Below are positions 33,478-45,562 of a stretch of 64,000 bases of DNA, in pieces. This DNA comes from Wolfiporia cocos (lineage: Eukaryota > Basidiomycota > Agaricomycetes > Polyporales > Phaeolaceae). The stretch's first letter is position 1. Each line of letters starts with the position of its first letter. The notes below the pieces were generated by a model that was given only the letters and a program-made list of their open reading frames with translations, did not search any database and was not told the origin of the DNA. Location: contig JACCLO010000012.1 of the NCBI GenBank assembly GCA_029448655.1, positions 1,054,001-1,118,000 on the forward strand, given 5' to 3'. A program made the position numbers and the translations under genes.

Positions 33478-34187
33478 CATATACCCATTCACTGTATTTG
33501 AGGCTGTGAATATATGTCTTTAACACCAAGTCCAAAAGACTAATGCTTCATTTGATATCCAGTCTGATGTTCTAGGATATAAGTCTTTGGTAATAAGTTG
33601 GAGGGACTAGTACTTTGCTTTGAGTCCAGTTCGCTGTTCTAGGACTGATAAGTCTGGTGAGCAAGTCTAGAGGTGACTCGCCTAAGTCTGGGAAGTCGAG
33701 AGGCACTTCAAGGACTTAGGCTTCAAGGCTCGAGGATATACAGAATGTAGTTTCCTATGTTTGAGAACGGGTATAAGACTCTTTTTGTTACAACAAGGTC
33801 GAGCTGAAGATCCTCAACCGTAGTTACATGAGTTTATATACTACACTGAGTATCTGAGGTCCTATACACCCTAGATGTCACTGCTACTATGTACAATCTA
33901 GTTGGAAATGTATGATAAGTATGCAGTGATGGGCCTGTAATGATAGATAGGAATGATAGGAAATATTGTGGTTGAATGCCATCTGTCAATCAATAGATAA
34001 ATGCAAAATGGTGACAGAGTTGGATCTGTCAAGTCTGAAATGATCCCTAATACACTAGTACACTAGGACAACTGGGGTTGTGCTCAGTGTGGTCACAAGT
34101 CTCCAGGGGGTTGGTTGTGCAACAAGTCCCTGTATTGTACTCAACTAATGGTGAGCTCCGTTTGCATCAAAAATAAATATCATAACA
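33478..34187 (+). mobile_element. Old solo LTR, family A (TSD GATGG)
   Basis: A 710-bp block with ends TGTTATGGGTCATATACCC and ATATCATAACA, flanked by GATGG (33473-33477 and 34188-34192). It keeps some CpGs (GAACGGGTATAAGAC, GGTCGAGCTGAAG) and so seems intermediate in decay between the copies at 4616 and 31256. Confidence 0.88.
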
Positions 34188-34192
34188 GATGG

Positions 34193-36613
34193 GCAGCATA
34201 TAAGCTACATGCAGGGGATTGTAAAGCCCATTGCTGTTACAAATTTATTATATTTACTCATCAGAATGTGCTTGGATCACTGAGCTTACAGGTCATGTGA
34301 CCTTTGATGGTATATGCTATTTTCCTTATGTCAAGCACTGTAGCCCTGGCCTGGCCTTAGCTACTGACATTATGGACATTATGTAAATATGTGACATGAT
34401 GTTGCTTACTGTACACCATTACAGGCCTGTGCACTGACCAGGACTTTATGGTAGTACTTAGTGTAAGATAGTGTGCATACAAACTCATCAAGGGATGACT
34501 AAGCAATGTGACGGAACCACTGTAAAATTAATGCGAATTCTATGCAGTACAGTCTCCAAAATCAAAAACCACAGATTTGTAGAAAATTGCATTCTGCACA
34601 ATCACTTGCGGGCAGATTTTGATCTTTGCCTTTGCTAAATTGCCTCAGCATTTACACGGGAGGGACTACAGTCAACACCAAAACAAGCTATTCGAAATTG
34701 TCTTATCAATATCACTCTCAGCACCGCCTGAGCCACCTGGCACTCACCCATGCCCAGGCGACGTCTATTCAACCTTAAAAATCTAGGGGTGCACTCAAGC
34801 TTGGAACAAGTGTCACAAGCATGTCATGACCATGTGCCATAATAGCTTAAGTACTGAGACCCACAGATACCAACAGAGTTGGCATTCTGCCCTTTTGGTG
34901 CAATGGTTATTGCATTATGGCTGAGCATCGTTATTGGGTTCTCACAACAGCGCGTGATAATGAGCAGAAGATAATGATTGGGATACAGCCCTTTGCATAA
35001 TTGTTGTCACTCATCTGATGCAACAATTTCGAGCAGTATTTGTTCCGGACAAACTTCTCACGCCATAGTATGTCATGCATATTGAATTTACTGGAGACAT
35101 AGCTATGCAAATGTGCTAAGAGTTGACAATGGTGCTCATAGAGTGTGTATCATTCAGTTTCTGCAAATAAATCTATGCAGGTGGCGAACAATGTGCACCT
35201 GGTGCACCCACGAGCGTCTACTGCTTGTCCGGAGGACGGACCGTTACACTCAGGTTGCGTGTGAAGCTTGTCCGGAGCTCAAAATTGTTGCATCAGAGGA
35301 GTGACAAAAATTATGCAAACGACTGTAAGGAGAATGCGAGTTGGACCATTAACACTGACCAATGACATTGACAGTAGTCCTAGGTTGCTCCGGCAGCTAA
35401 ACAGAGACACCGGCTGCCTCAGGATATGTTGGCAAGCTACAATCCACCCGTTCAATTGTCAAAAGCAGCAGATGTACTGTAATTTAGTTGTGCTATACAG
35501 ATACTATAATCGCTCGCTGCACTTCATGGATGCTTACCGTCGAGGACTAGATGGATGACAGGTGGCATGGGCCCAAGAAGTATCATGGACATCGTGTTTT
35601 GCCGGATAACATCTTGGCGGAATTCGACCACACACACCCTCCATTGTGGCTTTGTTGATTGTAGGCATCAATAAGCTTTATTGAAGTATACATGCTGCTA
35701 ACTGAATAGACGGTGTCATACAGATGGGAAGTGGCGATACAGGCAAGCGCTTGGACTAATGCGCGAAATGAGAACGGCGCTTGACCGATAACTCCTACGT
35801 GATGGGCCGATTTGGAAATGTAACAACTATGTCGCGTAACAGTCACGTATTGGAACATTTGATGAGTTTGTATGAGGACTATCTTAGCAGTGCACAATCA
35901 TGTATATATGCTGTATGTGTTCTGAGTTGTAACTCAGAACTATTCATCTCAACCTTGGGGTGGATCCCCAAGGATTTTGTTATGGCTTACCACTCTGCAT
36001 AATGCCTTGCTAGCCACCTAGTAACTTTGCCTCTTAGACTTGCTAGTCTGGGGCTTCAATGGGTGCTCATATCAACATAATGTCTTATCATTAGTGTCAT
36101 TCTCTGTTAGACTCTAGGTATTGGGTCTTCAGGCCTTCAGGGCTGAGGGGTAGGAGTTTGGCATCGTGGGTGAGCTATGACACTCTTCCATGTCACATAC
36201 ATGAGTTTATATATGCTAACAAGTGTACAGGTCGGAGTGTTCTCGAGATTTGTCTGTACCGGAATGCTCCGATGATATTATGCGCAATGGCCAGAGGGTC
36301 TGCGGGTGAGCCACCCAGGCTGTTACAGCGGCCATCTTTCACCAGGCGCGACGCGTTTTCAGGATGGACGCGCAGTGATGTCATATCGTACTTGCTGCCG
36401 TCTTTAGTTTATACAACGCCACCAACCGCCCTTACATAGTGCTCTCCCTCTACCGCGTGTGGAGTCCATGTAATGAGTGTCCATGGTGTAAGGATTCTGT
36501 GGACGGCCGCACCGCGCGTATATTGGCAGCCAGCAGGAGGAGTTGAATGTCAGCCACCTGTAGTCGTGGCGCCATCGCACGCGGCTATCGATCATCACAT
36601 GCTACTAGTATTA
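34193..36613. other. Gene-poor region with the unoccupied paralogue of the left-arm locus
   Basis: From about 34805 to 34960 the sequence matches 3710-3756, 4044-4083 and 9095-9180 joined together, that is, the left-arm locus without its two insertions. The remainder has only frames of 60-105 codons without recognisable domains. I see no supported gene. Confidence 0.5.
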
Positions 36614-36621
36614 GTCATTGA

Positions 36622-37257
36622 TAGTGATGTGCCAGGCCCGGCCCGGCTCAAAAGCCCCGGCTTTGGCCCGGCTTTGGACGGCCTTGGCTTTTCAAAACCT
36701 CAGGCCGGGCCCCCATTGACGGCCCAGGGCTTGGCCCGGCCCGGCCTGGGGCTTGCCCGGGGCCTGGCACTGTGAGGATGATCATCACTGTAGCCACACA
36801 AACTCATAACGTACCTTCTCCAACTATCTTCTGACAAAGCCAAGCTCCAGCTTCAATAATTAGTGAATTATAGTGTGAAATCATCATTTCACCGGCACGG
36901 TGCTCTGTGGCGTGCCTTCCAAATGGGGCATCGTATAAGCGCCCAAAAGTGAGCGACAGGCTTCAGCACCAAATATTCAATCCATGGGACTATCCTCTTG
37001 CTTGAATTTAATAATATAGACATACTTCATTGGAATATGGCATACTGCTACTATACATATCCTTATGTCATAGTTACTAGACATTTTATCCGTTAGAGCT
37101 TTCAGGCCGGGGCTCACGGCTTGGCCCGGCCCGGCTTGAGACACAAGCCGGGCCCTGGGCCATCTCAAGCCGTGGTGTAGGGCCCGGCCTGGCCCAGCCC
37201 AAGTAGGGCTTGGCCCGGCCCGGCCTATGGCCCAAAGCCGGGCCTGGCACATCACTA
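36622..37257. mobile_element. hAT-like MITE copy 3, 636 bp
   Basis: The termini TAGTGATGTGCC and GGCACATCACTA are inverted, with perfect 8-bp duplication GTCATTGA (36614-36621 and 37258-37265). The subterminal parts are GGCCCGGC-rich as in copies 1 and 2, but the centre differs. No transposase. Confidence 0.9.
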
Positions 37258-37265
37258 GTCATTGA

Positions 37266-38700
37266 TGGGATTGCTCGATCGCACCAAGTGGGGATGGGCA
37301 ACCCCGCCTAGAAATGTGTCCTGAGCTTATCACGTCGGAGTCTGAACTACTTACCCAATGTGGTATTTAGATGCCGAGACTGCGAATGTGCCGCTATCGA
37401 CGCTGGTACTATCGGGACCTGAGCCTGTACCACTGTAGACATGGCTATGTACTGCAACATTCATTCGAGATGTAAGCTACGTAGATGCTCAAGATATAAT
37501 GAAACACCCTTGATACCTTTGTCAGTTCTTTTCAGCGACTCCTCGACGATATCGAGCCATCGACGTGGCGGCGCTCGCATCCCAGTTAGGAAGGCAGATG
37601 CATTCATACCACTGGCACGTAAATATTCTGCACCTCACAAGTACATTCATTCTGTAGGTAGGTAATGATCTCAGAGTGCTTTATTGATAGTGTAGTTTCG
37701 ACCTGAGCGATCTTAGGGTCCTATCGCTTTTCACATCATGATTGGCAAGCATTCTAAATCATATTCCCATACATTGATGGATTGGTATCTCCTCCTTCAA
37801 CAGTGATCTACAGCAAAAACCTAGTACACAGATCGATCTTGTTTGCTTTTCCGCATAACTCGTTGGGAACACATTTCCGTTAAACTGTCTCGTAGTTGCG
37901 GTGTGCCATGCGCGATGTACGAAATTGTACAGTACAGATTTTATCTCAAAATTCTGTTCCGAAGAAATTGATGTATTCAATGTTCTGAGCAATACATCCC
38001 ATTGACACAAGGCATGAATGTTTTTATCTGAGGAGCCTTTACATTGATACCGTCGCGCTCTGCGCGCCAAGCTCGTGCCGCAGTGAGAGCTGTCCGGCAT
38101 GTACTGTGTCCGGCATGTACTGTGGCGTGTGATAGACGCCGGACATCCGGAATTTGCCGCTCCCCTACGGTTGCCCCTCCCCACACCAAGTACGCGTCTC
38201 CTCGGCTGCGCAGTCGAACAGCTTGTGACTTCGCGAACTACGCTCGAAAGCTTGGCTCAGAACATTGCAAATACCGTGGACAGATGCTCCTGTGCGGTCC
38301 GCTCGCACGCGTGTGCCGCGGCCGACGTCGCTGCGCTGACCGCTGAGCCGTGCACATGCGGCAGGAGTCATGGGCAACGAAGCGAAGATACGTACAAAAC
38401 TATTTTGTCGTAGAGGCTTTAATGCTACGCAGCATCTCTTAGAGAGTATGCAACGGACTACAGCAGCCGATGGGAATTTCCCCGGCCTAGGCTGGAAGTA
38501 TGCCGTGAAGACTTGTAAGTGCGCCGGCTGCTTGTCCATGATGTGCCAAATTAATGCACTGCAGCGAGTAGCAAGACATATCGTACGAACAGATCTTTTC
38601 TTTATATTGTCTGCACCACGACAATATATATGTGCAACACCTCCACCGTCCTCAGGCTACCAGATCATACGGTTCCGCAACATCGAAACTGCAAAGTTTG
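37266..38700. other. Intergenic region upstream of the monooxygenase
   Basis: Frames of 70-140 codons overlap on both strands around 37760-38540. None shows a domain or coherent splicing, so I call no gene. The last about 100 bp contain the presumed monooxygenase promoter. Confidence 0.4.
38625..38631 (+). promoter_or_regulatory. TATA-like box of the FAD monooxygenase gene
   Basis: TATATAT lies 77 bp upstream of the start codon at 38708, a plausible fungal core-promoter position. Confidence 0.4.
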
Positions 38701-38707
38701 AAGAGCC

Positions 38708-40884
38708 ATGTCGTCCAAAGCATCAGTACCTGTTCTCATCGTACGGTTTACTTCTCGTTCACTAGTAATCACTCTACATCTAATGTCTCACTCTCTAGGT
38801 CGGTGGTGGCCCCACAGCTCTCGCGACCGCCCTCACCCTCGCCAAGAACGACATCTCAACCCGTATCGTCCAGAAGGATGATCACTTCCACACTGGACAA
38901 CGCGGCGCAGGCATACAGGTTTTTTATCTCATCCTCTTGCATTTCCCACTTCATCTTACATGCTGGATATATTCAGCCCAGGACGCTCGAGTATTACAAT
39001 CTTTTGGGCGTCCTACCTGACATCTGGGAGCGGGGCATCCCACCTATGCCTGTCAGCATGTACAAGATCGGCGAGTCCAAGCCAATCAAGACGTTCCATA
39101 TGATCGAAATTGAAGAGGACACACCTGCAATCCCGCATGTTAGTGGTCTCATTTCTGTGCATCTTTCATTGGCTCAAAATCCATCAACCTGCAGAACAAC
39201 GCTCGGTTGTTGGGACAAGCAACTCAAGAGGGCATTATGCGCGAGCAACTTGAGAAGCTTGGAGTGTGCGTCGAGCTGAATACCGAACTGCGCACGTATG
39301 AGCAGCGGGAGGATGGAGTCGTTGCGCATGTTGTGAAGAAAGCTGGGGATGAGGAGGTAGCAGAGATGATCCAGTGCGATTGGATCGTCGGTGCTGATGG
39401 TGCTAAAGGTATGGGATGTCTGAATTGAACAATACCTTTGCTTGACTCGCATGGTAGGTGTTGTGCGCAAGCAGCTGGGGGTGACGTTCCTCGGCGAAAC
39501 TCACTCAGATCGCCTGATATTTGGTGAAGTTGAATTGAAGAGCTTGAGCCGTGATGTGAGAGGTTTTCCTTCGGGAACGTTCACAAGTCGCTGATATATT
39601 ACCGTACAGTACTGGCACATATGGAGCACCCTCGGTGGCACGTCGTAAGTGTACAAGACTTTTCGGCACGTCGCGATGTTTGTTGTTCTCATGGTCAACA
39701 ATCCACATAGTGTGTCGCTGCGCCCGACAGAGAATGAAGAGATCTTCTCATTCGGTGTAAGCGGCGACTTCGACCACAGCAAGATGATGTCCGATCGGGA
39801 CGCGCTGGTGCAATATATTAGAGATAAGACAGGCAATTATAACTTCGAATTGGGCGAGATCATCTTTATCTCGGATTGGAGGTAGTCTATCTACGGCTCC
39901 GTGATCATGTTTTGAAACTCACTTCTTACTTCACAGGCCTAACATCCGTATGGTCGACAGGTTCAGTGTTGGGCGTGTCTTCTTGGCAGGAGATGCGGCT
40001 CATGTCCACAGTCCGACTGGTGGTCAAGTAAGGTTTGAGCCGCAGTCCACGGCATACGTCTCATGAGATGTCCACCCACAGGGCTTGAACACCGGAATTC
40101 AATATGGTGTATGTACTCACCCCGCCTTCCTTTAAGCGCACTAACAAACGCCCTCAAGGTTAACCTTGGCTGGAAGCTCGCCCTCGTCATCAAGAATGAA
40201 GCCTCACCTTCCCTTCTCGACACCTACAACGCCGAGCGACTCCCCGTCGTCGCACGCATGCTCCAAATGACTACAAAGCTTCTCCACAAGATGCGCGCTG
40301 TGGAAGGAGACGGGCGTGGCGCCGAAGACGCATTCAAGCGTGGCGGGGCGCTCAAGCAGCTCGGAATCAACTATCGCTGGAGACCGATCGTGCTCGACGA
40401 GCGCACGCCGTATGTCCGCCCAGCCGACACGGAGCTGCTCGACGTGTATGGCGCAAAAGGCGGGGACGTGAGCATGCTCAGGGCAGGAGACCGCGCGCCG
40501 GATGCGCCAAGTCTGGTGGACATCAGGCAGCCTGATGCGGAGCCGAAGAAGCTGTTCAGCATCTTTGGTGTGACGCACCATACTGTACTTATCTTCTCTA
40601 GCGACGCGGCGCAGATTAGAGCGGTGCTATACGCGGTCAAGGAATATCCGCCGAGCACAATGAAGACGGTTGCAATTTATCCACAGGGCACCTCGACCAT
40701 GACCATTCCTACATCCATGAATGCCGACTACGTCGTGACCGATTGCGATGGATACACCTACAATGGGTATAATGTGACTGATGCCGCGACTACGACTATC
40801 GTGATAGTGCGGCCTGACGGGGTCGTTGGCGGGATTGTCTTTGGAGTAGAGGGGTTGCATAAGTTCTTCCAGGCTTACCGTTAG
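38708..40884 (+). CDS. FAD-dependent aromatic monooxygenase (phenol hydroxylase-type)
   Basis: Flavoprotein of the PheA/TetX-like class that hydroxylates aromatic rings with NAD(P)H and O2. The ATG at 38708 encodes MSSKASVPVLI, then across intron 1 VGGGPTALATALTLAKN, the dinucleotide-binding GxGxxG-type fold. Ten exons can be read: 38708-38740, 38799-38918, 38977-39138, 39195-39418, 39458-39555, 39610-39644, 39711-39881, 39937-40027, 40082-40108 and 40159-40884. They carry PRTLEYYNLLGV, the DG motif CDWIVGADGAKGV, the second FAD motif GRVFLAGDAAHVHSPTGGQG and NTGIQ. The C-terminal third is the thioredoxin-like domain (GDRAPDAPSLVDIRQPDAEP to GLHKFFQAYR). All splice phases agree and the gene looks intact. 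The substrate is unknown. A truncated paralogue lies at 14537-14935. Confidence 0.92.
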
Positions 40885-41541
40885 CTCTATGCTGAATATC
40901 CCGGCTCTCGGCTTACACATTGACATATAAATGATTTGTTGGAGCGCACAATCCGTCGCGCCGACGCTGCGCGGCCCCGCCCGCGTCAAGGACCGACTAA
41001 TTTAGTCCTTATCTGGTTACATAGCTGCTCGCTACCGTTTTGCCGCCTTTCTGTTTTGCCCCGCACGTTTTCGCTCGCGTCGTAGATTACTTATACCGCT
41101 ACCTGCATCCGCTGACCCTCAGTCTTGCACTCTTACCCGAGCGCGCCGTACTGAGGGCAAACACGATACCATTACGTCGCACAATGTTCGTTACATTAAT
41201 CGCACTCCTGTGTATAGACACACGCCGTCTACCTACAGGTACAGATATACATAGTCTTGCACTCTTGCCTGCACGCGCCGTACTGAGGACACACTTACAG
41301 GTATTCGCCGTAACACGCACGCGCTCTCATATGATTGACCTAACAATTCCCCACTCACAACAGTACTGTTTCGATTTTGTTCCCGAGAAAGTGAAAGAAT
41401 GGCTTATTGTAGAAAAGTTATGCGACCATCCATTCTCCGCTCGCGCAACGGTTACCAATTCTGCCATCTAAACCCAAGTCAAGATCTTCGCAATAGATCG
41501 CGGCGATATGAGCTCATGCGTGGATCAATGTTTGATTTATT
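40885..41541. other. Intergenic region with a diverged direct duplication
   Basis: CTTGCACTCTTACCCGAGCG, CGCCGTACTGAGG at about 41123-41158 recurs at about 41253-41288 (period about 130 bp). A 143-codon frame covers it, but it looks like a by-product of the duplication. Confidence 0.4.
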
Positions 41542-41598
41542 TAGTCTCGTGACCAGACGGTAAACACCGGCGGAGTTTACCGTCTGGTCACGAGACTA
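41542..41598. repeat. Perfect 24-bp inverted repeat with 9-bp loop
   Basis: The arm 41542-41565 (TAGTCTCGTGACCAGACGGT plus AAAC) is exactly complementary to 41575-41598, separated by ACCGGCGGA. It lies 19 bp outside the DIRS-like element's left limit. It could be a cruciform, a minimal TIR element or part of the element's target; I cannot decide. Confidence 0.85.
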
Positions 41599-41617
41599 TG
41601 ATTTATTGTCTGCTCAC

Positions 41618-41737
41618 TCCGAGCTCGTCGTCGCAGCAGTGGGTAATGGGAAGTGGCAATGCAGCGCGCTGTGAGTGCTGATAAGTTGGGCGGGACCGGC
41701 GTTAGCCGGAACGGACGCAGGAGATGTAGGAGCCGCC
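41618..41737 (-). repeat. Split direct repeat B, outer copy (B2)
   Basis: 120 bp from TCCGAGCTCGTCGTCGC to GTAGGAGCCGCC, repeated at 42121-42240. Its outer edge defines the element's end. Confidence 0.85.
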
Positions 41738-41942
41738 GGGTGGGCGGGCTCATTCATCTCGTGCGATTGGCACACACAGGCGCGCGCCGCGCGCGATGGG
41801 GGGGGGCACGCAGAATCAGAGTAGGCACACAGCAAACACACGACGATACATGTAACGCGACGCGGCGTGCGGAGCCAGTACATGACAAACGGGGCGCGAC
41901 TACAACAAAGGAGGCAAGGAAAGGGGCGCGGAGGGAGGGGCA

Positions 41943-42120
41943 GAAACGGGACGGCGGCGTCGCTAAAGGCAGCGGCAGCGGGCTGGTAAGCGACACGCAG
42001 AAGGGCGAAGGAAGCAAGGGGCGAGCGCGCATAAGCGCGCGGTGAAATTTGCTTGCTCGCTCGGACGTTGGGGCCGGCCTCTCCCGGCTGCGCGAGGGAT
42101 CTGCCGGCCCCGCCACTAAT
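41943..42120 (-). repeat. Split direct repeat A, inner copy (A2)
   Basis: 178 bp from GAAACGGGACGGCGG to CCCCGCCACTAAT, repeated at 46671-46848. It is joined directly to B1. Confidence 0.85.
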
Positions 42121-42240
42121 TCCGAGCTCGTCGTCGCAGCAGTGGGTAATGGGAAGTGGCAATGCAGCGCGCTGTGAGTGCTGATAAGTTGGGCGGGACC
42201 GGCGTTAGCCGGAACGGACGCAGGAGATGTAGGAGCCGCC
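42121..42240 (-). repeat. Split direct repeat B, inner copy (B1)
   Basis: 120 bp identical by eye to 41618-41737, lying just downstream of the recombinase ORF. Confidence 0.85.
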
Positions 42241-42317
42241 TACCCGAGAAAGCGCAGAGGCGCACCGCGGCGAGGGCAGGGACAGCGCGCCGCCCGCCCA
42301 ACCCAGAGCCGATGCCC

Positions 42318-43510
42318 TCAGAAACCGTAGGCGGCCCCAGCGCCGGCTAAGTGACGCGAAGCGACCTGTTCAAAGGCCCGAATGTACGTTTCGTAGGCCA
42401 GGGACTTCCAGCGTCCGAGGAGGCGCACGACCTCCGGGTCGACCTTCTGTGAAAGGAGGAAGGAGGCACCTCCGATGCGGAACGAGTGGCCAAAAGAAGT
42501 GCCCCACCCCAGGGTGGAGAAAACCGCGTTCACACGGCGCAACGCCGCGGACTTGACCAGAGGTCGCGTCGTGCCGGCACGGTCGACCCAGCAGAACAGG
42601 GGGTCGTCGGGGCCAGCGGGGCAGATGCTGCGTAGGTTGAGCAGTGCGTCGATGGGGCACAGACTGCCCTGGCGCACAAGCCAAATGTGTTGCACCTCCC
42701 CCGGCCGGGCCGTCTTGGCGGACGGCAGGTCAAGGCGTGCGTACTGCTGGCCATCCAAATCAAAGGAAACGAGGGCGTCACGGCGCTTGAGGTGCATGGT
42801 GCCGCAGAATGCGGCGCGAGAGGATACCGACACCTCACCGAAACGCATGAGACCCCAGAAGGCGCAGCAGGCGGCGGCCCAGACGCACGCGTCGAAAGGA
42901 TCAGAGAGCACCAGAACCTCCTTGAGGGCTGCGAGCATGTGCAAGGTCACTGGCGGCCGCGGTGGGCGTCGCCGCGAGCCAACCAGGCGCTCCAGACCGC
43001 GCAGCGACCAGTCGATGCGGGCATGTGCGTCGTCGTCAAGGGGCGGCGGCCAGCCCTGGGCGATGTGCCACGCTCGGACGCCTGCGAGGTACTTCTTGAC
43101 AGAGCCCACAGAGATGGGCTCGAAGGGTGTGCCGTCAGCGAAGGCGGGGTCGTCGGGGTCCGGGTCGGCCACGGCCCACAGGGCAAAGGAGTGCAGGACG
43201 GCAAAAGAGGCGGGCAGGCGGTCCGTCTCTGGCACAGAAAATATGTCACAGAACAAGTGAAACTTGCGCAGCCCGGAGCCGTAGCTGGCCGCATCGCGAA
43301 GTGACGCACGTGACGCGATGTCCGCCAGGTGTTTCAGCACAGGTCGGTCGATGGTGGAGGGTGGCGGGGAGCGGACACCCCGCCACAAGAAGATGCGCTG
43401 GTCTGCACGGCAGGCCGGGCGGAGTGGCGATGGTGAGAGGGCAAGCGGGCCGGTGGGTTCAAGCACGGAGGCCCCAGAGGACGGTACTACGCGGAAGCCG
43501 GTGGAGACGA
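42318..43510 (-). CDS. Tyrosine recombinase (YR integrase) of DIRS-like element
   Basis: Catalyses integration of the circular DNA by a Tyr-recombinase mechanism. The open frame on the minus strand extends up to 44606, but the first about 370 codons overlap the RT/RNase H frame and have no domain. The start is therefore unresolved and I mark the part with support. The core runs from LKHLADIASRASLRDAAS (core-binding SAM-like segment) through FWGLMRFGEVSVSS (catalytic Arg), GHSFRIGGASFLLS (His-x-x-Arg) and LGRWKSLAYETYIR (nucleophile Tyr). It ends AGAGAAYGF before the stop at 42318-42320. All expected catalytic residues are present. Confidence 0.82.
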
Positions 43511-45562
43511 AGACACGCAGACCAGTAGACAGCCAAGGGGCGAAGGGAGGGGCAAGTCTACTTGGCGTGAAGCCATGGGGAAGCCAGCGAGGAAAGACTT
43601 GACGTCGCCCCGCGAGAGAGAGTCGGTGACGTTCTCGCGGCTGGGAACGTACTCTGCCTGCAGCGCAAAACCCCGTGGGGCCAGCAAAGCGTAGATGCGC
43701 TGCAGCACAGCGTTGGTCGTCCGCCCACGTGAACGGCCCTTGTTTACAACCGCAACCACACCGGAGTTGTCCGAACGCACGAGGAAACGCGATGCGCAGG
43801 CCGGCAGGCCGTTGAGCAGGCCTTCCTGCAGCGCCACACGCAGGCCCAGCTCGACAGCGACAGCCTCCGCCCAGCCGATGTCGAGCCCGCTCCGCGGACC
43901 AACCACAACACCGGGAGCGAAACGCCACACTGCGTAACATGGACCCACTACCACCCCGATTCCAAAGGAGGTAGAGGCGTCGCCCCACCAGCCGATGTCG
44001 TATGGTGTGGGGCTGGCCAGAGGTAAGCTGTTGGGAAGCAACGGCAAGAGGTCGGCAACCCAGTTCAAGTCGGCTAGGAGGGAAGCGGGTGGAAAACGCC
44101 GCGCCCGCGACGAGATGAAAGACTCGGAAAAGCGGGAGATGGATGGGAGAAAGGGGCGAATGAGAGGGAAAATGCAGCTGGCATGAACGAGTTTGCCATG
44201 CAGGGCAGCAGCATCCTTGGCAGCAAAGCGAGCCCGCGGCGCATGCCAATTCTTGACCAGCTGCAGCAATGAAGTGAGCTTGTCGGATGGAAAAGCCACA
44301 GATTTTTGTGCGAGGTTCCAGTCGAAACCAATGTAGCGCTGCACCGCAGCAAGCGGGCGGGTTTTGGGCACATTCCACGGAACGCCGAACCGCGCGGTCA
44401 GTGCAACAAAGTCGGCCTCGCACCAAGACTGACCTGGCAAGCGGATGACGAGGAAATCGTCGACCCACTTTCGGAGTGGGCCAAATCCGTGCACCTGATA
44501 AATCGCAACGAGCATGTCGGCGATGGAGCCAAACACACCGGCACTGGAAGCACACCCGAAGGCAGCAGCAAAGTCGACATAGACCTTGCCGCGCCATGCA
44601 ACGCAAAAGGCGCGCTGTTGAGTGGGCTGTACAGGGGTAATGCGGTAAGCAGCGGAAATGTCAAAAGTGGCCGCAAGGCAGCCCGAGGGAAGGGAGAGAA
44701 GGAGTGCGGAGGTGTCATCGAACGTCCCCCACTCAGTGGGAAAGTCATCAGAGGAGATGCCTGCATTCACAGAAGGGATGGAAGGGTCGTTACGCGGGTA
44801 GGACAGGTCCTGAACCATGCGAAGCTTGTCTGAATGCGGCTTCGGCACAAGCCCCAGCGGTGAGGTGCGGAATGGGCCAATGCAAGCCTCAAGGTCCGAC
44901 GGCGCAAATGCAGCAGAATAACGGCCAGCAGCCTGTTCATCGGCAATATATTGGTCAATGAAGGAGGGGCACAGGTTGACCGAGGAATGATTATCAAATA
45001 TTAAGGTACGCTCGATGGGGGCCGTGGCCCCCATGTCAAAGCCATGACGAAGACCGTCAATGACGTGCTGCCATTTTTTAAGGATGCTATGCTGGCGGAG
45101 CACATTTTCGAGGCCCCCAACATCCAGGGGGGTGACAACCCTGCGCGGGTCACTACTTGCGTGAGGAGCACCCGCCAGCACCATGCTCGGATCTGCCGCA
45201 CAGGGAGCAGCCATGGAAATACGGGCAGCTGGCTGCATGTGGGCAGTAGGATTTGCGAGCGAATGTGAAGCAAAACTGCTTGTGGCCATCGGGGGCCAGC
45301 AAAGCATGGGGGCTGCGGGCAGATGAGTCGAGGGCCGCAACGGGGCGCCCGGTGATGGTCGCGGTGGCAGTGCAGCCCTGTGGAAGGTGGCCGGTTGCTC
45401 CGCAGCGAAAGCAACAGGTTGACAGCCTAGGTAGCTTGGCCGGCGGGGCCACAGGGGCGTCATCAGCACCTCGGGAGCGGCGCACTGCTGTGGGAGCGGC
45501 CTGGGGGGCGAAGAGGTCCGACCGAATTGATGTGGTGATAACCATGAGTGCCGCACCGTCAA
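43487..45562 (-). CDS. Reverse transcriptase-RNase H of DIRS-like element
   Basis: A 691-codon frame. The N-terminal about 130 residues are low-complexity. The RT begins near GGLENVLRQHSILKKWQHV, followed by FRTSPLGLVPKPHSDKLRMV, ATFDISAAYRITPVQP (catalytic Asp), AFGCASSAGVFGSIADM and the VDD box (RKWVDDFLVIRL). The RNase H part has WWGDASTSFGIGVVVG (Asp), WAEAVAVELGLRVAL (Glu) and RSDNSGVVAVVNKGRS (Asp), then EYVPSRENVTDSLSRGD. The order and the VDD variant agree with DIRS-like RTs. It overlaps the end of gag and the start of the recombinase frame, as is common in these compact elements. No internal stop. Confidence 0.88.
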   Translation of the reverse strand: MTVRHSWLSPHQFGRTSSPPRPLPQQCAAPEVLMTPLWPRRPSYLGCQPVAFAAEQPATFHRAALPPRPSPGAPLRPSTHLPAAPMLCWPPMATSSFASHSLANPTAHMQPAARISMAAPCAADPSMVLAGAPHASSDPRRVVTPLDVGGLENVLRQHSILKKWQHVIDGLRHGFDMGATAPIERTLIFDNHSSVNLCPSFIDQYIADEQAAGRYSAAFAPSDLEACIGPFRTSPLGLVPKPHSDKLRMVQDLSYPRNDPSIPSVNAGISSDDFPTEWGTFDDTSALLLSLPSGCLAATFDISAAYRITPVQPTQQRAFCVAWRGKVYVDFAAAFGCASSAGVFGSIADMLVAIYQVHGFGPLRKWVDDFLVIRLPGQSWCEADFVALTARFGVPWNVPKTRPLAAVQRYIGFDWNLAQKSVAFPSDKLTSLLQLVKNWHAPRARFAAKDAAALHGKLVHASCIFPLIRPFLPSISRFSESFISSRARRFPPASLLADLNWVADLLPLLPNSLPLASPTPYDIGWWGDASTSFGIGVVVGPCYAVWRFAPGVVVGPRSGLDIGWAEAVAVELGLRVALQEGLLNGLPACASRFLVRSDNSGVVAVVNKGRSRGRTTNAVLQRIYALLAPRGFALQAEYVPSRENVTDSLSRGDVKSFLAGFPMASRQVDLPLPSPLGCLLVCVSSSPPASA

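Noticed and set aside
37759..38539. Overlapping ORFs of 100-141 codons upstream of the monooxygenase
   Set aside because: No consistent frame, splice pattern or family; opposite strands are equally open.
43544..44606. N-terminal extension of the recombinase ORF as a real protein domain
   Set aside because: It overlaps the well-supported RT/RNase H frame and shows no recognisable domain; it is likely a shadow frame.
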